Below, in pieces: positions 1-6,883 of a stretch of 14,012 nt of DNA (within the stretch, counting starts at the first letter, position 1; every line of letters begins with the position of its first letter). The notes beneath the pieces were generated by a model, which searched no databases, had not been told where the DNA came from, and saw only the letters and a program-made list of their open reading frames with translations. The translations under genes were made by a program, and so were the position numbers. The DNA comes from an uncultured Novosphingobium sp. (GTDB taxonomy: Bacteria; Pseudomonadota; Alphaproteobacteria; Sphingomonadales; Sphingomonadaceae), in contig CAMPIM010000095.1 of assembly GCA_946886365.1 (NCBI GenBank), positions 1 through 14,012 of the forward strand, given 5' to 3'.

Positions 1-134
1 TCTCAGTCCCCCTCCCGCAAGCGGGAGGGGCTAGGGGTGGGCAATCCAACAGAGGCGGCGCAGGCCCACCCCGTTGCGACTAGCCGAACCTGCGGCCCGG
101 CAAGTCTCACTGCCCCTCCCGCTTGCGGGAGGGG
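1..134. repeat. Mirrored GC-rich palindromic repeat (REP/MITE-like)
   Basis: Two perfect palindromes with 10-bp arms sit at 9-30 (CCCCTCCCGC, AA, GCGGGAGGGG) and 113-134 (the same arms around TT), so the second is the exact reverse complement of the first. Between them GGGGTGGGC (34-42) is matched by its complement GCCCACCCC (64-72), so the whole unit can fold into nested hairpins. Positions 1-18 and 105-122 are also nearly identical as direct repeats. This is seen directly. From memory, CCCTCCCGC-palindrome repeats followed by AGGGGTGGGC are scattered through sphingomonad genomes between genes; that identification is not checked. The element lies just past the stop of sdhE and could act as a transcript end or mRNA-stabilising hairpin, but there is no U-tract in either direction. 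Confidence 0.7.
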
Positions 135-142
135 AGAAGAAG

Positions 143-412
143 TCACTTCTTCCCAATCTCCACAAAATCCATCTTCACAAACTTGTCCCACATTGGTCCG
201 CGCCATTGCTCGGGCAACGGCAACGTCCCCAAGGCCCAAGCCATGATGTCGGCATCCTGTTCCTCGATAAACCGCTCGAACCAGTCGATCTCCTCCGCGC
301 CCCACTCGGCATGGTAGCGATCAAAAAATCCACCCACCGCCAGGTCCGCTTCCTTGATGCCGCGATGCCAGGCACGGAATTGCAGGCGGCGGATGCGGGG
401 ATCTTCGTTCAC
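143..412 (-). CDS. sdhE: SdhE, succinate dehydrogenase assembly factor 2 (FAD assembly factor)
   Basis: A small cytoplasmic protein of the SdhE/YgfY/Sdh5 family (former DUF339), which promotes covalent attachment of FAD to the flavoprotein subunit of succinate dehydrogenase. The 89-residue product shows the family pattern: RIRRLQFRAWHRG near the N-terminus, the RGxxE flavinylation motif as R17-G18-I-K-E21, a D-x-x-x-G-x-F segment (23-29), then acidic helices (39-60) with WFERFIEEQDADIMAW and the typical PLPEQW turn (65-70). I chose the GTG at 410-412 because AAGGA (420-424) lies 7 nt upstream on the coding strand; an in-frame GTG at 443-445 would add 11 residues that do not look like the family. 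It diverges from recG with an 85-nt gap. The sdh genes themselves are not in the window. Family assignment is strong; the start is likely but not certain. Confidence 0.93.
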   Translation of the reverse strand: MNEDPRIRRLQFRAWHRGIKEADLAVGGFFDRYHAEWGAEEIDWFERFIEEQDADIMAWALGTLPLPEQWRGPMWDKFVKMDFVEIGKK

Positions 413-497
413 AATTTGTTCCTTGCGCGGGCATGCCGAATACACCGATCAGATGTTTGCGCATCGTCCCGGCTGGGCTAGATGGCGTCAGATAGCC
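413..497. promoter_or_regulatory. Divergent intergenic region between sdhE and recG
   Basis: The 85 nt between the chosen starts of sdhE (minus) and recG (plus) must carry the promoter of at least one of them. The only clear element I see is the sdhE ribosome binding site AAGGA on the minus strand (420-424). No convincing -35/-10 pair or operator palindrome is visible, and recG has no strong Shine-Dalgarno sequence before its ATG. Confidence 0.4.
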
Positions 498-2561
498 ATG
501 CGACCCGATATCCTCAACCCACTCTTCACCGAAATCGAAGCCTTGAAGGGGGTGGGGCCTGCGCTCGCCAAACCGCTGGAGCGTCTTGGTCTTGCCCGCG
601 CCGTCGATGTCCTATTCCACCTGCCTGTCAGCTTCATCGACCGCCGCATGGTGGATGAGCTGATCCTCTCCGACTCAGGCCGCGTCATCGGCATAGAGCT
701 CACGCCTACCGACTACCGCGCGTCCGGCAGCGCCCGCGCGCCGTTCCGTGTCATAGCGCAGGACAGGCACGGCAATACGGTCGCGCTGGTCTATTTCGGC
801 CGCAACAGCGCCTGGCCCCGCAAGCTGCTGCCTTTGAACGAACCCAAATTCATCTCCGGCAAGCTGGAGGCCTATGGCGAGAACCTCCAGATCGTCCATC
901 CCGACTATGTCTTGCCCCCGGAGGAAGCCGCCACCATCCCGGCGCGAGAGCCAGTCTACGGCCTTTCCGAAGGCCTCACTAATAACCGCCTGCGCGACCT
1001 CGTAGGGCAATCACTGAGCCGCGCCCCAGATCTCCCCGAATGGATCGAACCCAGTCTGCTTGCCCAAAAGGGCTGGCCGACGTGGCACGAGGCGCTCACC
1101 CGCATCCACGCCGACCCCAGCGATGCCAAGGCCCGCGAGCGCCTCGCCTATGATGAAATTTTCGCAGGCCAACTCGCGCTCATGCTGGTCCGCCAATCCT
1201 CCCGCAAGCGCCGGGGCATCCCCATCGAGGGGGACGGCCGTCTTCGCGCCATGCTCGAACTCCCCTTCGCCCCGACCGGCGCGCAACGCCGCGCCTTCGG
1301 AGAGATTGAAGGCGACATGGCGCAGCCCGTCCCCATGCTCCGCCTCCTGCAAGGCGACGTCGGCTCGGGCAAAACCCTCGTCGCGCTCATAGCCCTCCTC
1401 AACACGGTTGAGGCAGGCGCTCAGGGCGCACTCCTTGCCCCGACGGAAATCCTCGCTCGCCAACATTATGAAACGCTGCGAAAGATGGCGTCGGGCCTCC
1501 CCGTCACCATCGCCATTCTCACCGGCCGCGAAAAGGGGAGGGTGCGCGAATCCACCCTGATGGGCCTCGCCGATGGCAGCATCGACATCCTCGTTGGCAC
1601 CCACGCCATCTTTCAGGAAGCCGTCCGTTACAAAAACCTCGCCCTTGCGGTGATCGATGAGCAGCACCGCTTCGGCGTCGCCCAGCGCATGATGCTGGCC
1701 GCCAAGGCCGAGCGCACGCCGCACCTGTTGGTTATGACTGCCACCCCGATCCCCCGCACGCTGACGCTCACCTATTACGGCGAGATGGATGTCTCCCGTT
1801 TGGACGAAATGCCGCCCGGCCGCCAGCCGATCCAGACCGTGGTCATGTCCGCGAACCGTCTCGATGAAGTGGTCGAAGCACTCGCCCGCCACATCGAAAC
1901 CGGCGGCCAAGCCTATTGGGTCTGCCCCTTGGTCGAGGAAAGCGAAACCAGCGATCAGGCCGCCGCCGAAGCCCGCGCCGAAATGCTGAAAATGCGCTTT
2001 GGCGATCTCGTCGGCCTTGTCCACGGCCGCATGAAAGGCCCGGAAAAGGACACCGCGATGGAGGCTTTTTCCACCGCCCGCACAAAAATCCTCGTCGCCA
2101 CCACCGTCATCGAAGTCGGCGTCGATGTCCCCAATTCCAATCTGATCATCATCGAAGGCGCCGACCGCTTCGGCCTCGCGCAACTCCACCAGCTGCGCGG
2201 TCGGGTAGGGCGCGGCCAGAATCACAGCGTCTGCATCCTGCTGCGAGGCGGAGCCTTGAGCGAAACCAGCCGTGCTCGGCTAGCGCTCATGCGCGAAACC
2301 AATGACGGCTTTCGCATCGCCGAAGAGGACCTCCGCCTCCGTGGCGCAGGCGAAATCCTCGGCACGCGACAATCAGGCGAGGCGCAGTTGAAGATCGCCA
2401 CCCCTGAACATCTGTCCGCCCTGCTCGACAGCGCCCGCGACGACGCGCACCTCCTGATCGATCGCGATGGAGGGCTAGACGAAGCGCGCGGCCAAGCCGC
2501 CAGAACCTGCCTTTACCTGTTCGAACGAGATGCTGCGGTGGGATTGCTCCGAAGCGGCTAA
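498..2561 (+). CDS. recG: ATP-dependent DNA helicase RecG
   Basis: A superfamily 2 helicase that remodels stalled replication forks and branch-migrates Holliday junctions in the cytoplasm. The 687-residue product matches the usual RecG length. The N-terminal part begins with a helix-hairpin-helix-like segment (LKGVGPALAKPLERLG, 16-31), then the wedge/OB domain (about 60-140). Helicase motifs follow in order: Walker A GDVGSGKT (286-293), DEQH box (387-390) followed by RFGV, motif III TATPIPRTL (414-422), IEVGVDVPN (538-546) and motif VI QLRGRVGRG (565-573). The RecG-specific C-terminal signature DLRLRGAGEILGTRQSG (611-627) is present, which separates it from Mfd and PriA. The open frame extends upstream, but those extra residues are not RecG-like and overlap sdhE, so ATG 498 is the sensible start, though it has only a weak ribosome binding site. 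Complete, no damage seen. Confidence 0.97.
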   Translation: MRPDILNPLFTEIEALKGVGPALAKPLERLGLARAVDVLFHLPVSFIDRRMVDELILSDSGRVIGIELTPTDYRASGSARAPFRVIAQDRHGNTVALVYFGRNSAWPRKLLPLNEPKFISGKLEAYGENLQIVHPDYVLPPEEAATIPAREPVYGLSEGLTNNRLRDLVGQSLSRAPDLPEWIEPSLLAQKGWPTWHEALTRIHADPSDAKARERLAYDEIFAGQLALMLVRQSSRKRRGIPIEGDGRLRAMLELPFAPTGAQRRAFGEIEGDMAQPVPMLRLLQGDVGSGKTLVALIALLNTVEAGAQGALLAPTEILARQHYETLRKMASGLPVTIAILTGREKGRVRESTLMGLADGSIDILVGTHAIFQEAVRYKNLALAVIDEQHRFGVAQRMMLAAKAERTPHLLVMTATPIPRTLTLTYYGEMDVSRLDEMPPGRQPIQTVVMSANRLDEVVEALARHIETGGQAYWVCPLVEESETSDQAAAEARAEMLKMRFGDLVGLVHGRMKGPEKDTAMEAFSTARTKILVATTVIEVGVDVPNSNLIIIEGADRFGLAQLHQLRGRVGRGQNHSVCILLRGGALSETSRARLALMRETNDGFRIAEEDLRLRGAGEILGTRQSGEAQLKIATPEHLSALLDSARDDAHLLIDRDGGLDEARGQAARTCLYLFERDAAVGLLRSG

Positions 2562-2736
2562 TTCGCGCGGCCTGCTCAGCGCGCGCAATGCGGGGATCGC
2601 CTTCGACCTGCGCGAGGCAATGATGTACTTCCTGCGCACCGAAATGCCGGAGGCGCTAGTCCGCTCACGTCAACGGATCGAAGCCGATCAGGGCTTCGAA
2701 CAACTCCTTACCAGGCGGTCTGCCGTGGTGGGATGA
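2530..2736 (+). CDS. Doubtful small ORF downstream of recG
   Basis: An open frame of 68 codons overlaps the last 32 nt of recG in another frame and runs 29 nt into the 3' end of the opposite-strand PilZ gene. From about codon 13 the codon choice resembles neighbouring genes (frequent C or G at third positions) and the product is amphipathic and helical, with RNAGIAFDLREAMMYFL followed by MPEALVRSRQRIEADQGF. A shorter version could start at ATG 2611. I do not recognise a family. It may be a real small protein, the remnant of a larger gene lost between recG and the PilZ gene, or chance. There is no strong ribosome binding site before either start. Confidence 0.25.
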   Translation: MLRWDCSEAANSRGLLSARNAGIAFDLREAMMYFLRTEMPEALVRSRQRIEADQGFEQLLTRRSAVVG

Positions 2737-3061
2737 GCGACAGCATGGCCTCATAGACTTGCGGATCAATGGGCTGGCAAAACTCCACCCCGACCCGGCC
2801 ATCCTCTGACCATCGAACGTCGGCCTGAACGTCCTTGACGACGGGCAGCCATATGGCGACCCGTTCCCCAATCGTGATCTCCGCATCGGTGCGGCACATT
2901 AAGCCGAGTTCAGAGATGTTGATGACCCGGACGCCATGGGTTCGGCCTCGGGCAGAGATATGGCTGACCATATCCACCAGCACGCGGGGCGTGCGGCGCT
3001 GATTGATGGAAGGGTCCCGTGAACGGGCGACCTGGGCGAGGCTTGCGAGCACCGAAGACAT
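2708..3061 (-). CDS. Minimal PilZ-domain protein, probable c-di-GMP receptor
   Basis: A 117-residue single-domain PilZ protein. Both halves of the c-di-GMP-binding signature are present: RxxxR as R22-R-T-P-R26 and the (D/N)xSxxG motif as N48-I-S50-E-L-G53. The beta-barrel follows (GVRVINISELGL at 43-54, GERVAIWLPV at 65-74, DVQADVRWSEDGRVGVEF at 77-94). No signal peptide, membrane segment or extra output domain is visible, so it presumably acts in the cytoplasm by binding a partner protein; which process it controls cannot be read from the sequence. It is co-directional with and 75 nt downstream of tyrS, with a stem-loop in between. The ATG at 3061 lacks an obvious Shine-Dalgarno sequence, but the next internal Met (31) would remove the RxxxR motif, so the long form is kept. 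Confidence 0.9.
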   Translation of the reverse strand: MSSVLASLAQVARSRDPSINQRRTPRVLVDMVSHISARGRTHGVRVINISELGLMCRTDAEITIGERVAIWLPVVKDVQADVRWSEDGRVGVEFCQPIDPQVYEAMLSLIPPRQTAW

Positions 3062-3074
3062 GACTGGAGCTTAA

Positions 3075-3101
3075 GGTGAGGAAGGTGGCGCCTTCCTTAC
3101 C
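3075..3101 (-). terminator. Stem-loop between tyrS and the PilZ gene
   Basis: On the minus strand the arms GGTAAGGAAGG and CCTTCCTCACC can pair at 10 of 11 positions around a 5-nt loop. The hairpin begins 35 nt past the tyrS stop and ends 13 nt before the PilZ start. The bases after it are TTAAGCTCC rather than a U-run, so it is not a classical intrinsic terminator. It may be an RNA-stability or attenuating hairpin in a tyrS-pilZ transcript, or part of the PilZ 5' leader. The structure is seen; the role is inferred. Confidence 0.45.
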
Positions 3102-3136
3102 AGCTTTACTTAATCCGCCTTTAACTCTCTAAAGTT

Positions 3137-4354
3137 TCAAGCAGTTACCAAGCCATGTTTCTTAGCGCCGAAGCTCACCTTGTCGCCGGGCTTCAGCGCC
3201 AGCATGGGGTCGCTCACGACCTCGCCATTGACGCGAATGGCGCCTTCGGCCAGCTTGCGCCGAACCTCTTTGTTGGAAGCGGCAAAGCCAAGTGCTGAGG
3301 TGCCCTGAACAATGGTCAACCCTTCGGCCCCCACACTGATCGTCGGCAGATTGGCGTCCGAAGCGCCCTCTTCAAAGGTCTTGCGCGACGTTTCTGCGGC
3401 AGCAAGCGCGGCATCGGTTCCCCGGCACAGCGCCGTCGCCTCATTGGCCAGAACCTTCTTCGCCTCATTGATCTCCGCGCCCTGAAGCGCAGCCAGCCGT
3501 GCAACCTCGTCCATCGGCAGGTCGGTGAACAGCCGCAACCGGTTGGCGACATCCGCGTCTGCAGTGTTCCGCCAGAACTGCCAATAATCATAGGTGGAAA
3601 GCTGGTCTTCGTTCAGCCAGACCGCACCACCCACCGTCTTGCCCATCTTCGTGCCATCGGCATTGGTGAGTAGCGGCGTGGTCAGCCCGAACACCTGCGT
3701 TCCATCCACCCGGCGCGCCAGTTCGACGCCGTTGACGATATTCCCCCACTGGTCCGATCCGCCCATCTGCAACCGGCAGGCCGACCGCCGCGACAGCTCC
3801 AGAAAGTCATAGGCCTGAAGGATCATATAGTTGAATTCGAGGAAGGACAGCGACTGCTCGCGATCCAGCCGCAGCTTCACCGAATCAAAGCTCAACATGC
3901 GGTTGATCGAGAAATGCTGACCGATTTCCCGCAGGAACGGGATATATTCCAGCCGGTCGAGCCATTCGGCATTGTCCAGCATGATCGCGTCGGTCGGCCC
4001 GTCGCCGAAGGTCAGGAACCGTTCGAACACGCGCTTGATGCTCGCGACATTCTCCGCGATCGTATCGGTGGTGAGCAGCTTGCGCGCTTCATCCTTGAAG
4101 CTTGGATCGCCGATCTTCCCCGTGCCGCCGCCCATCAGGACGATCGGCTTATGCCCCGCCTTCTGCAACTGCCGCAGCATCATGATCGAAACGAGGTGCC
4201 CGACATGCAGGGACGGTGCCGTCGGATCAAAGCCGATATAGCCCGGCACGATCTGCTTGGCGGCAAGGCCGTCGAGCCCCTCCGCATCGGTCAGTTGATG
4301 GATGTAGCCACGTGCCTCCAGGAGGCGGAGCAGATCGGACGAGTAGCTGGTCAT
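3137..4354 (-). CDS. tyrS: Tyrosyl-tRNA synthetase
   Basis: A class I aminoacyl-tRNA synthetase that charges tRNA-Tyr with tyrosine in the cytoplasm. The 405-residue product is in the normal range for bacterial TyrS. Motifs: the HIGH equivalent HVGH (50-53) after [23 protein letters not shown] (74-85), the tyrosine-binding YMILQAYDF (176-184) and [11 protein letters not shown] (196-206), and the KMSKS equivalent KMGKT (236-240) after LLTNADGT. The C-terminus carries an S4 RNA-binding domain (about 355-400, [21 protein letters not shown]). I take ATG 4354 as the start: GAGGG lies 9 nt upstream, and the family starts at this helix. A longer frame from 4393 would add 13 residues unlike TyrS. It diverges from anmK, an arrangement I know from other proteobacteria, and is followed by the co-directional PilZ gene. 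Confidence 0.97.
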   Translation of the reverse strand: MTSYSSDLLRLLEARGYIHQLTDAEGLDGLAAKQIVPGYIGFDPTAPSLHVGHLVSIMMLRQLQKAGHKPIVLMGGGTGKIGDPSFKDEARKLLTTDTIAENVASIKRVFERFLTFGDGPTDAIMLDNAEWLDRLEYIPFLREIGQHFSINRMLSFDSVKLRLDREQSLSFLEFNYMILQAYDFLELSRRSACRLQMGGSDQWGNIVNGVELARRVDGTQVFGLTTPLLTNADGTKMGKTVGGAVWLNEDQLSTYDYWQFWRNTADADVANRLRLFTDLPMDEVARLAALQGAEINEAKKVLANEATALCRGTDAALAAAETSRKTFEEGASDANLPTISVGAEGLTIVQGTSALGFAASNKEVRRKLAEGAIRVNGEVVSDPMLALKPGDKVSFGAKKHGLVTA

Positions 4355-4466
4355 AATGCGGCGCCCTCTAGCATCACGACACAACAACGTCACTCCCCGT
4401 CATCCTGAACTTGTGTCTCGATCCATTCCGCTACACAGAATAGAGGAGAGCAAAAGGATCGAAGCG
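4355..4466. promoter_or_regulatory. Divergent tyrS-anmK intergenic region with possible repeat relic
   Basis: These 112 nt separate two divergent starts and should hold both promoters, though I cannot pick a convincing -35/-10 pair. AAGGA at 4454-4458, 8 nt before GTG 4467, is the likely anmK ribosome binding site. CGATCC (4419-4424) and GGATCG (4456-4461) are complementary and the second covers part of that site, so a weak 6-bp hairpin could mask it. The stretch GTCATCCTGAACTTGT (4399-4414) resembles the opening of a dispersed sphingomonad repeat as I remember it; this is a weak match from memory. Confidence 0.35.
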
Positions 4467-5573
4467 GTGACACACAGCCAACCCATGCTGGCGATCGGCC
4501 TCATGTCGGGCACTTCGCGCGACGGCATTGACGCCGCGCTCATCGAAACCGACGGAGAGGGCTTCAGCAATCCCGTCACCTTCCATGCCATGCCCTATCG
4601 GGAGGGCTTTCGCATTCGCCTAGCCGAAGCGTGCCAGCGCGCCATGGCGATGGACAAGCCGGACTTTGAGCCTCTCATTCAGTCCGTGGAAGCCGAACTT
4701 ACCGAGCTTCATGTCGAGGCCGTCACCGATCTCCTCGCGCGCAGCGGGCATATAGCGCAGGATATCGCCGTTATCGGTTTCCACGGTCACACGGTTGCGC
4801 ATCGGCCGGAATGGCGCTGGACATGGCAGATCGGCGATGGTGTCGCATTGGCGGGGGCGTTCGGAATTCCCGTGGTCGGCGACCTGCGCAGCGCGGATGT
4901 TGCCGCAGGGGGGCAGGGGGCGCCGCTAATGCCTATCTATCACCGGGCCTTGGCGAACGATTTGCGCAAACCGACGGCTATCTTGAACCTGGGCGGCGTG
5001 GCCAACATCACCGCCATCGGAAATAATGGCGAACTCCTCGCCTTCGACACCGGCATGGCGAGCGGTCTGATCGACAATTGGATGCAGACGCATAGCGATC
5101 GACCCTTCGACGAAAATGGCGCCACTGCTGCTCGCGGCCAAATCGATGAAGCGCGGCTCGACAGTTTGATGGCAGACCCCTGGTTCGACACGCTGCCTCC
5201 CAAGAGCATCGACCGTGAAGCCTTCACCCTCGATGCGATGCATGGCTTGTCGCTTGAGGATGGTGCAGCGACGTTGACAGCGTTCACCGCCAGGGCGGTT
5301 GCCCGCGCGCTTGACCATCTCCCGTCCCGCCCTTCCGCCATCTATGTCGGTGGAGGTGGCCGCCATAATGCAACATTGATGGGGATGCTGGCTGCTTTCA
5401 CCAGCGCAGAGGTACGCCCGGTCGATGATCTCGGCTGGGACGGCGACGCCCTTGAGGCGCAGGGCTTCGCCTATATGGCGGTGCGCCACCTCAAATCCTT
5501 GCCGATTAGCTTTCCCGGCACCACCGGCGTTCCCGTCCCAATGACGGGCGGCGTCCTCTTCGATCCGGCCTGA
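4467..5573 (+). CDS. anmK: Anhydro-N-acetylmuramic acid kinase
   Basis: AnmK phosphorylates and hydrates 1,6-anhydro-N-acetylmuramic acid to MurNAc-6-phosphate, returning cell-wall turnover products to metabolism in the cytoplasm. The 368-residue product has the expected length. The sugar-kinase (ASKHA fold) motifs are in order: GLMSGTSRDGID (11-22), FHGHTVAHRP (105-114), QIGDG (121-125), then GDLRSADVAAGGQGAPL (138-154), where Asp144 corresponds by position to the catalytic Asp of the family, LNLGGVANIT (173-182), FDTGMASGLIDNW (193-205), GGGGRHN (295-301) and the C-terminal GWDGDALEAQGFAYMAVR (323-340). GTG 4467 is chosen because AAGGA sits 8 nt upstream; ATG 4485 starts a shorter form without a spaced ribosome binding site, and the longer frame from 4356 would run into the tyrS promoter region. 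It converges on the VWA gene with only 6 nt between the stops. Confidence 0.95.
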   Translation: MTHSQPMLAIGLMSGTSRDGIDAALIETDGEGFSNPVTFHAMPYREGFRIRLAEACQRAMAMDKPDFEPLIQSVEAELTELHVEAVTDLLARSGHIAQDIAVIGFHGHTVAHRPEWRWTWQIGDGVALAGAFGIPVVGDLRSADVAAGGQGAPLMPIYHRALANDLRKPTAILNLGGVANITAIGNNGELLAFDTGMASGLIDNWMQTHSDRPFDENGATAARGQIDEARLDSLMADPWFDTLPPKSIDREAFTLDAMHGLSLEDGAATLTAFTARAVARALDHLPSRPSAIYVGGGGRHNATLMGMLAAFTSAEVRPVDDLGWDGDALEAQGFAYMAVRHLKSLPISFPGTTGVPVPMTGGVLFDPA

Positions 5574-5579
5574 CGCCGC

Positions 5580-6755
5580 TTAGCGCTTTCGCGTCAGTTC
5601 CCGCATCCCGTCATCGATGCCCTCAAGGGTCAGCGGATACATGCGCTGGCTCATGATCTCCCGGATCATTCGCGTCGATTGGCTATAGTCCCAATGGTCG
5701 CGCGGGGTCGGGTTCAGCCACACGGCAGCCGGATAGGTATGCAGCAACCGGCTCATCCACACCGCGCCGGGCTCCTCGTTCATATGTTCGACGGAGCCAC
5801 CGGGATAGCTGATCTCATAAGGGCTCATCGCCGCATCGCCGACGAAGATGACCTTATAGTCGTGCCCATATTTATGCAGGATATCCCAGGTCGGAATACG
5901 CTCTGAAAAGCGGCGCCGATTGTCCTTCCACGCGCCTTCGTAGAGGCAGTTGTGGAAATAGAAGAACTCCATGTTCTTGAACTCGGTCGTCGCGGCGGAA
6001 AACAGCTCCTCGCAAAGCCGGATGAACGGGTCCATCGATCCGCCGACGTCCAGAAACAGCAGCAGCTTGACCGCATTATGCCGCTCTGGCCGCATCCGTA
6101 TGTCGAGCCAACCTTGCCGAGCTGTGCCCCGGATAGTGCCTTCCAGGTCCAACTCATCCGCTGCACCCTCGCGCGCAAAGCGCCGCAGCCGCCGCAACGC
6201 AACCTTGATGTTGCGCGTGCCCAGTTCCTTGCTGCTGTCGAGGTTCTGGAACTCACGCTTTTCCCAGACCTTGATCGCGCGCTTGTGCCTGCTCTCGCCG
6301 CCGATCCGCACGCCTTCCGGGTTATAACCGCCATTGCCGAAGGGCGAAGTCCCGCCCGTGCCGATCCACTTGTTGCCGCCTTGATGGCGTCCCTTCTGCT
6401 CCTCCAGACGCTTCTTCAGCGTCTCCATGATCTCGTCCCAGCTGCCTAGAGACTTGATCTTCTCCATCTCCTCGGCACTCAGATATTTCTCCGCGACCAG
6501 GCGCAGCCACTCCTCGGGAATTTCGGCCTCGACCCCGCTCGCATCCAGCACGCCCTTGAAGACTTTCGCGAAGACCTGATCGAACCGATCGATCAGCCCT
6601 TCATCCTTCACATAGGTCGCCCGCGCGAGATAATAGAATTCCTCGGGCCGTTGACCGATCACATCGCGGTCCAGCGCCTCCAACAGAAGCAGATGCTCCT
6701 TGATGCCAGCGGGAATGCCAGCAGCCCTAAGCGCGTCGAGAAAGTTCAGCATCAT
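5580..6755 (-). CDS. VWA-domain (CoxE-like) protein, probable MoxR partner
   Basis: A 391-residue cytoplasmic protein of the VWA/CoxE-like group, whose members usually work with a MoxR AAA+ ATPase in assembling or activating metalloenzymes or other complexes. The N-terminal helical part (FLDALRAAGIPAGIKEHLLLLEAL, about 5-28; cut here as FLDALRAAGI plus what follows) is typical of the group. A Gly-rich charged linker lies at about 119-155. The VWA domain begins near 228 with LLLFLDVGGSMDPF. Its MIDAS motif reads D236-V-G-G-S240, with Gly in place of the first Ser of canonical DxSxS. FVGDAAMSPYEI (304-315) supplies later metal-site residues. The ATG at 6755 has AAGG 8 nt upstream and matches the usual family start; the open frame extends to 6857. 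It diverges from the chemoreceptor gene; its likely partner MoxR is about 3.1 kb upstream on the same strand. The substrate cannot be inferred. Confidence 0.87.
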   Translation of the reverse strand: MMLNFLDALRAAGIPAGIKEHLLLLEALDRDVIGQRPEEFYYLARATYVKDEGLIDRFDQVFAKVFKGVLDASGVEAEIPEEWLRLVAEKYLSAEEMEKIKSLGSWDEIMETLKKRLEEQKGRHQGGNKWIGTGGTSPFGNGGYNPEGVRIGGESRHKRAIKVWEKREFQNLDSSKELGTRNIKVALRRLRRFAREGAADELDLEGTIRGTARQGWLDIRMRPERHNAVKLLLFLDVGGSMDPFIRLCEELFSAATTEFKNMEFFYFHNCLYEGAWKDNRRRFSERIPTWDILHKYGHDYKVIFVGDAAMSPYEISYPGGSVEHMNEEPGAVWMSRLLHTYPAAVWLNPTPRDHWDYSQSTRMIREIMSQRMYPLTLEGIDDGMRELTRKR

Positions 6756-6883
6756 AATGACGGCCTTGTCTGACAGCCCCGCCATGGATGCAAGGGGCCA
6801 CACATGGTTGATCAAATGTTTAGTGTTGCATCGCATCGTTAAAAAGGCACTATTCACGAGCGGGCGGTTTGGGGTGGCACTCC
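6756..6883. promoter_or_regulatory. Divergent region between VWA gene and chemoreceptor gene
   Basis: A 128-nt gap between divergent starts. The middle (about 6805-6857) is clearly richer in A and T than the flanking genes, for example GATCAAATGTTTAGTGTT and TTAAAAAGGCACTATTCA, as expected for promoter DNA. Candidate hexamers exist on both strands (minus-strand TTTTTA, 17 nt, TAAACA; plus-strand TTGCAT, 19 nt, TATTCA), but neither is close to consensus. Confidence 0.35.

Noticed and set aside
9..134. Considered a CRISPR or an intrinsic terminator
   Set aside because: Only two palindromic units in opposite orientation with no regular spacers, and no U-tract follows either hairpin.
3..305. 100-codon minus-strand frame across the repeat and the sdhE 3' end
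   Set aside because: It is built on the palindromic repeat and an alternate frame of sdhE, and has no coding character.
354..497. Upstream extension of the recG frame
   Set aside because: The extra 48 residues are Arg/Cys-rich, unlike RecG, and overlap the 5' end of sdhE.
1011..2225. 404-codon open frame on the minus strand inside recG
   Set aside because: It lies wholly antisense to a complete RecG with all helicase motifs; its product is Gly/Asp/His-rich low-complexity, typical of a GC-rich shadow frame.
3914..4408. 164-codon plus-strand open frame opposite tyrS
   Set aside because: Antisense to the catalytic core of TyrS, with no family resemblance.
5952..6449. 165-codon plus-strand open frame opposite the VWA gene
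   Set aside because: Antisense shadow of a gene with clear domain structure.
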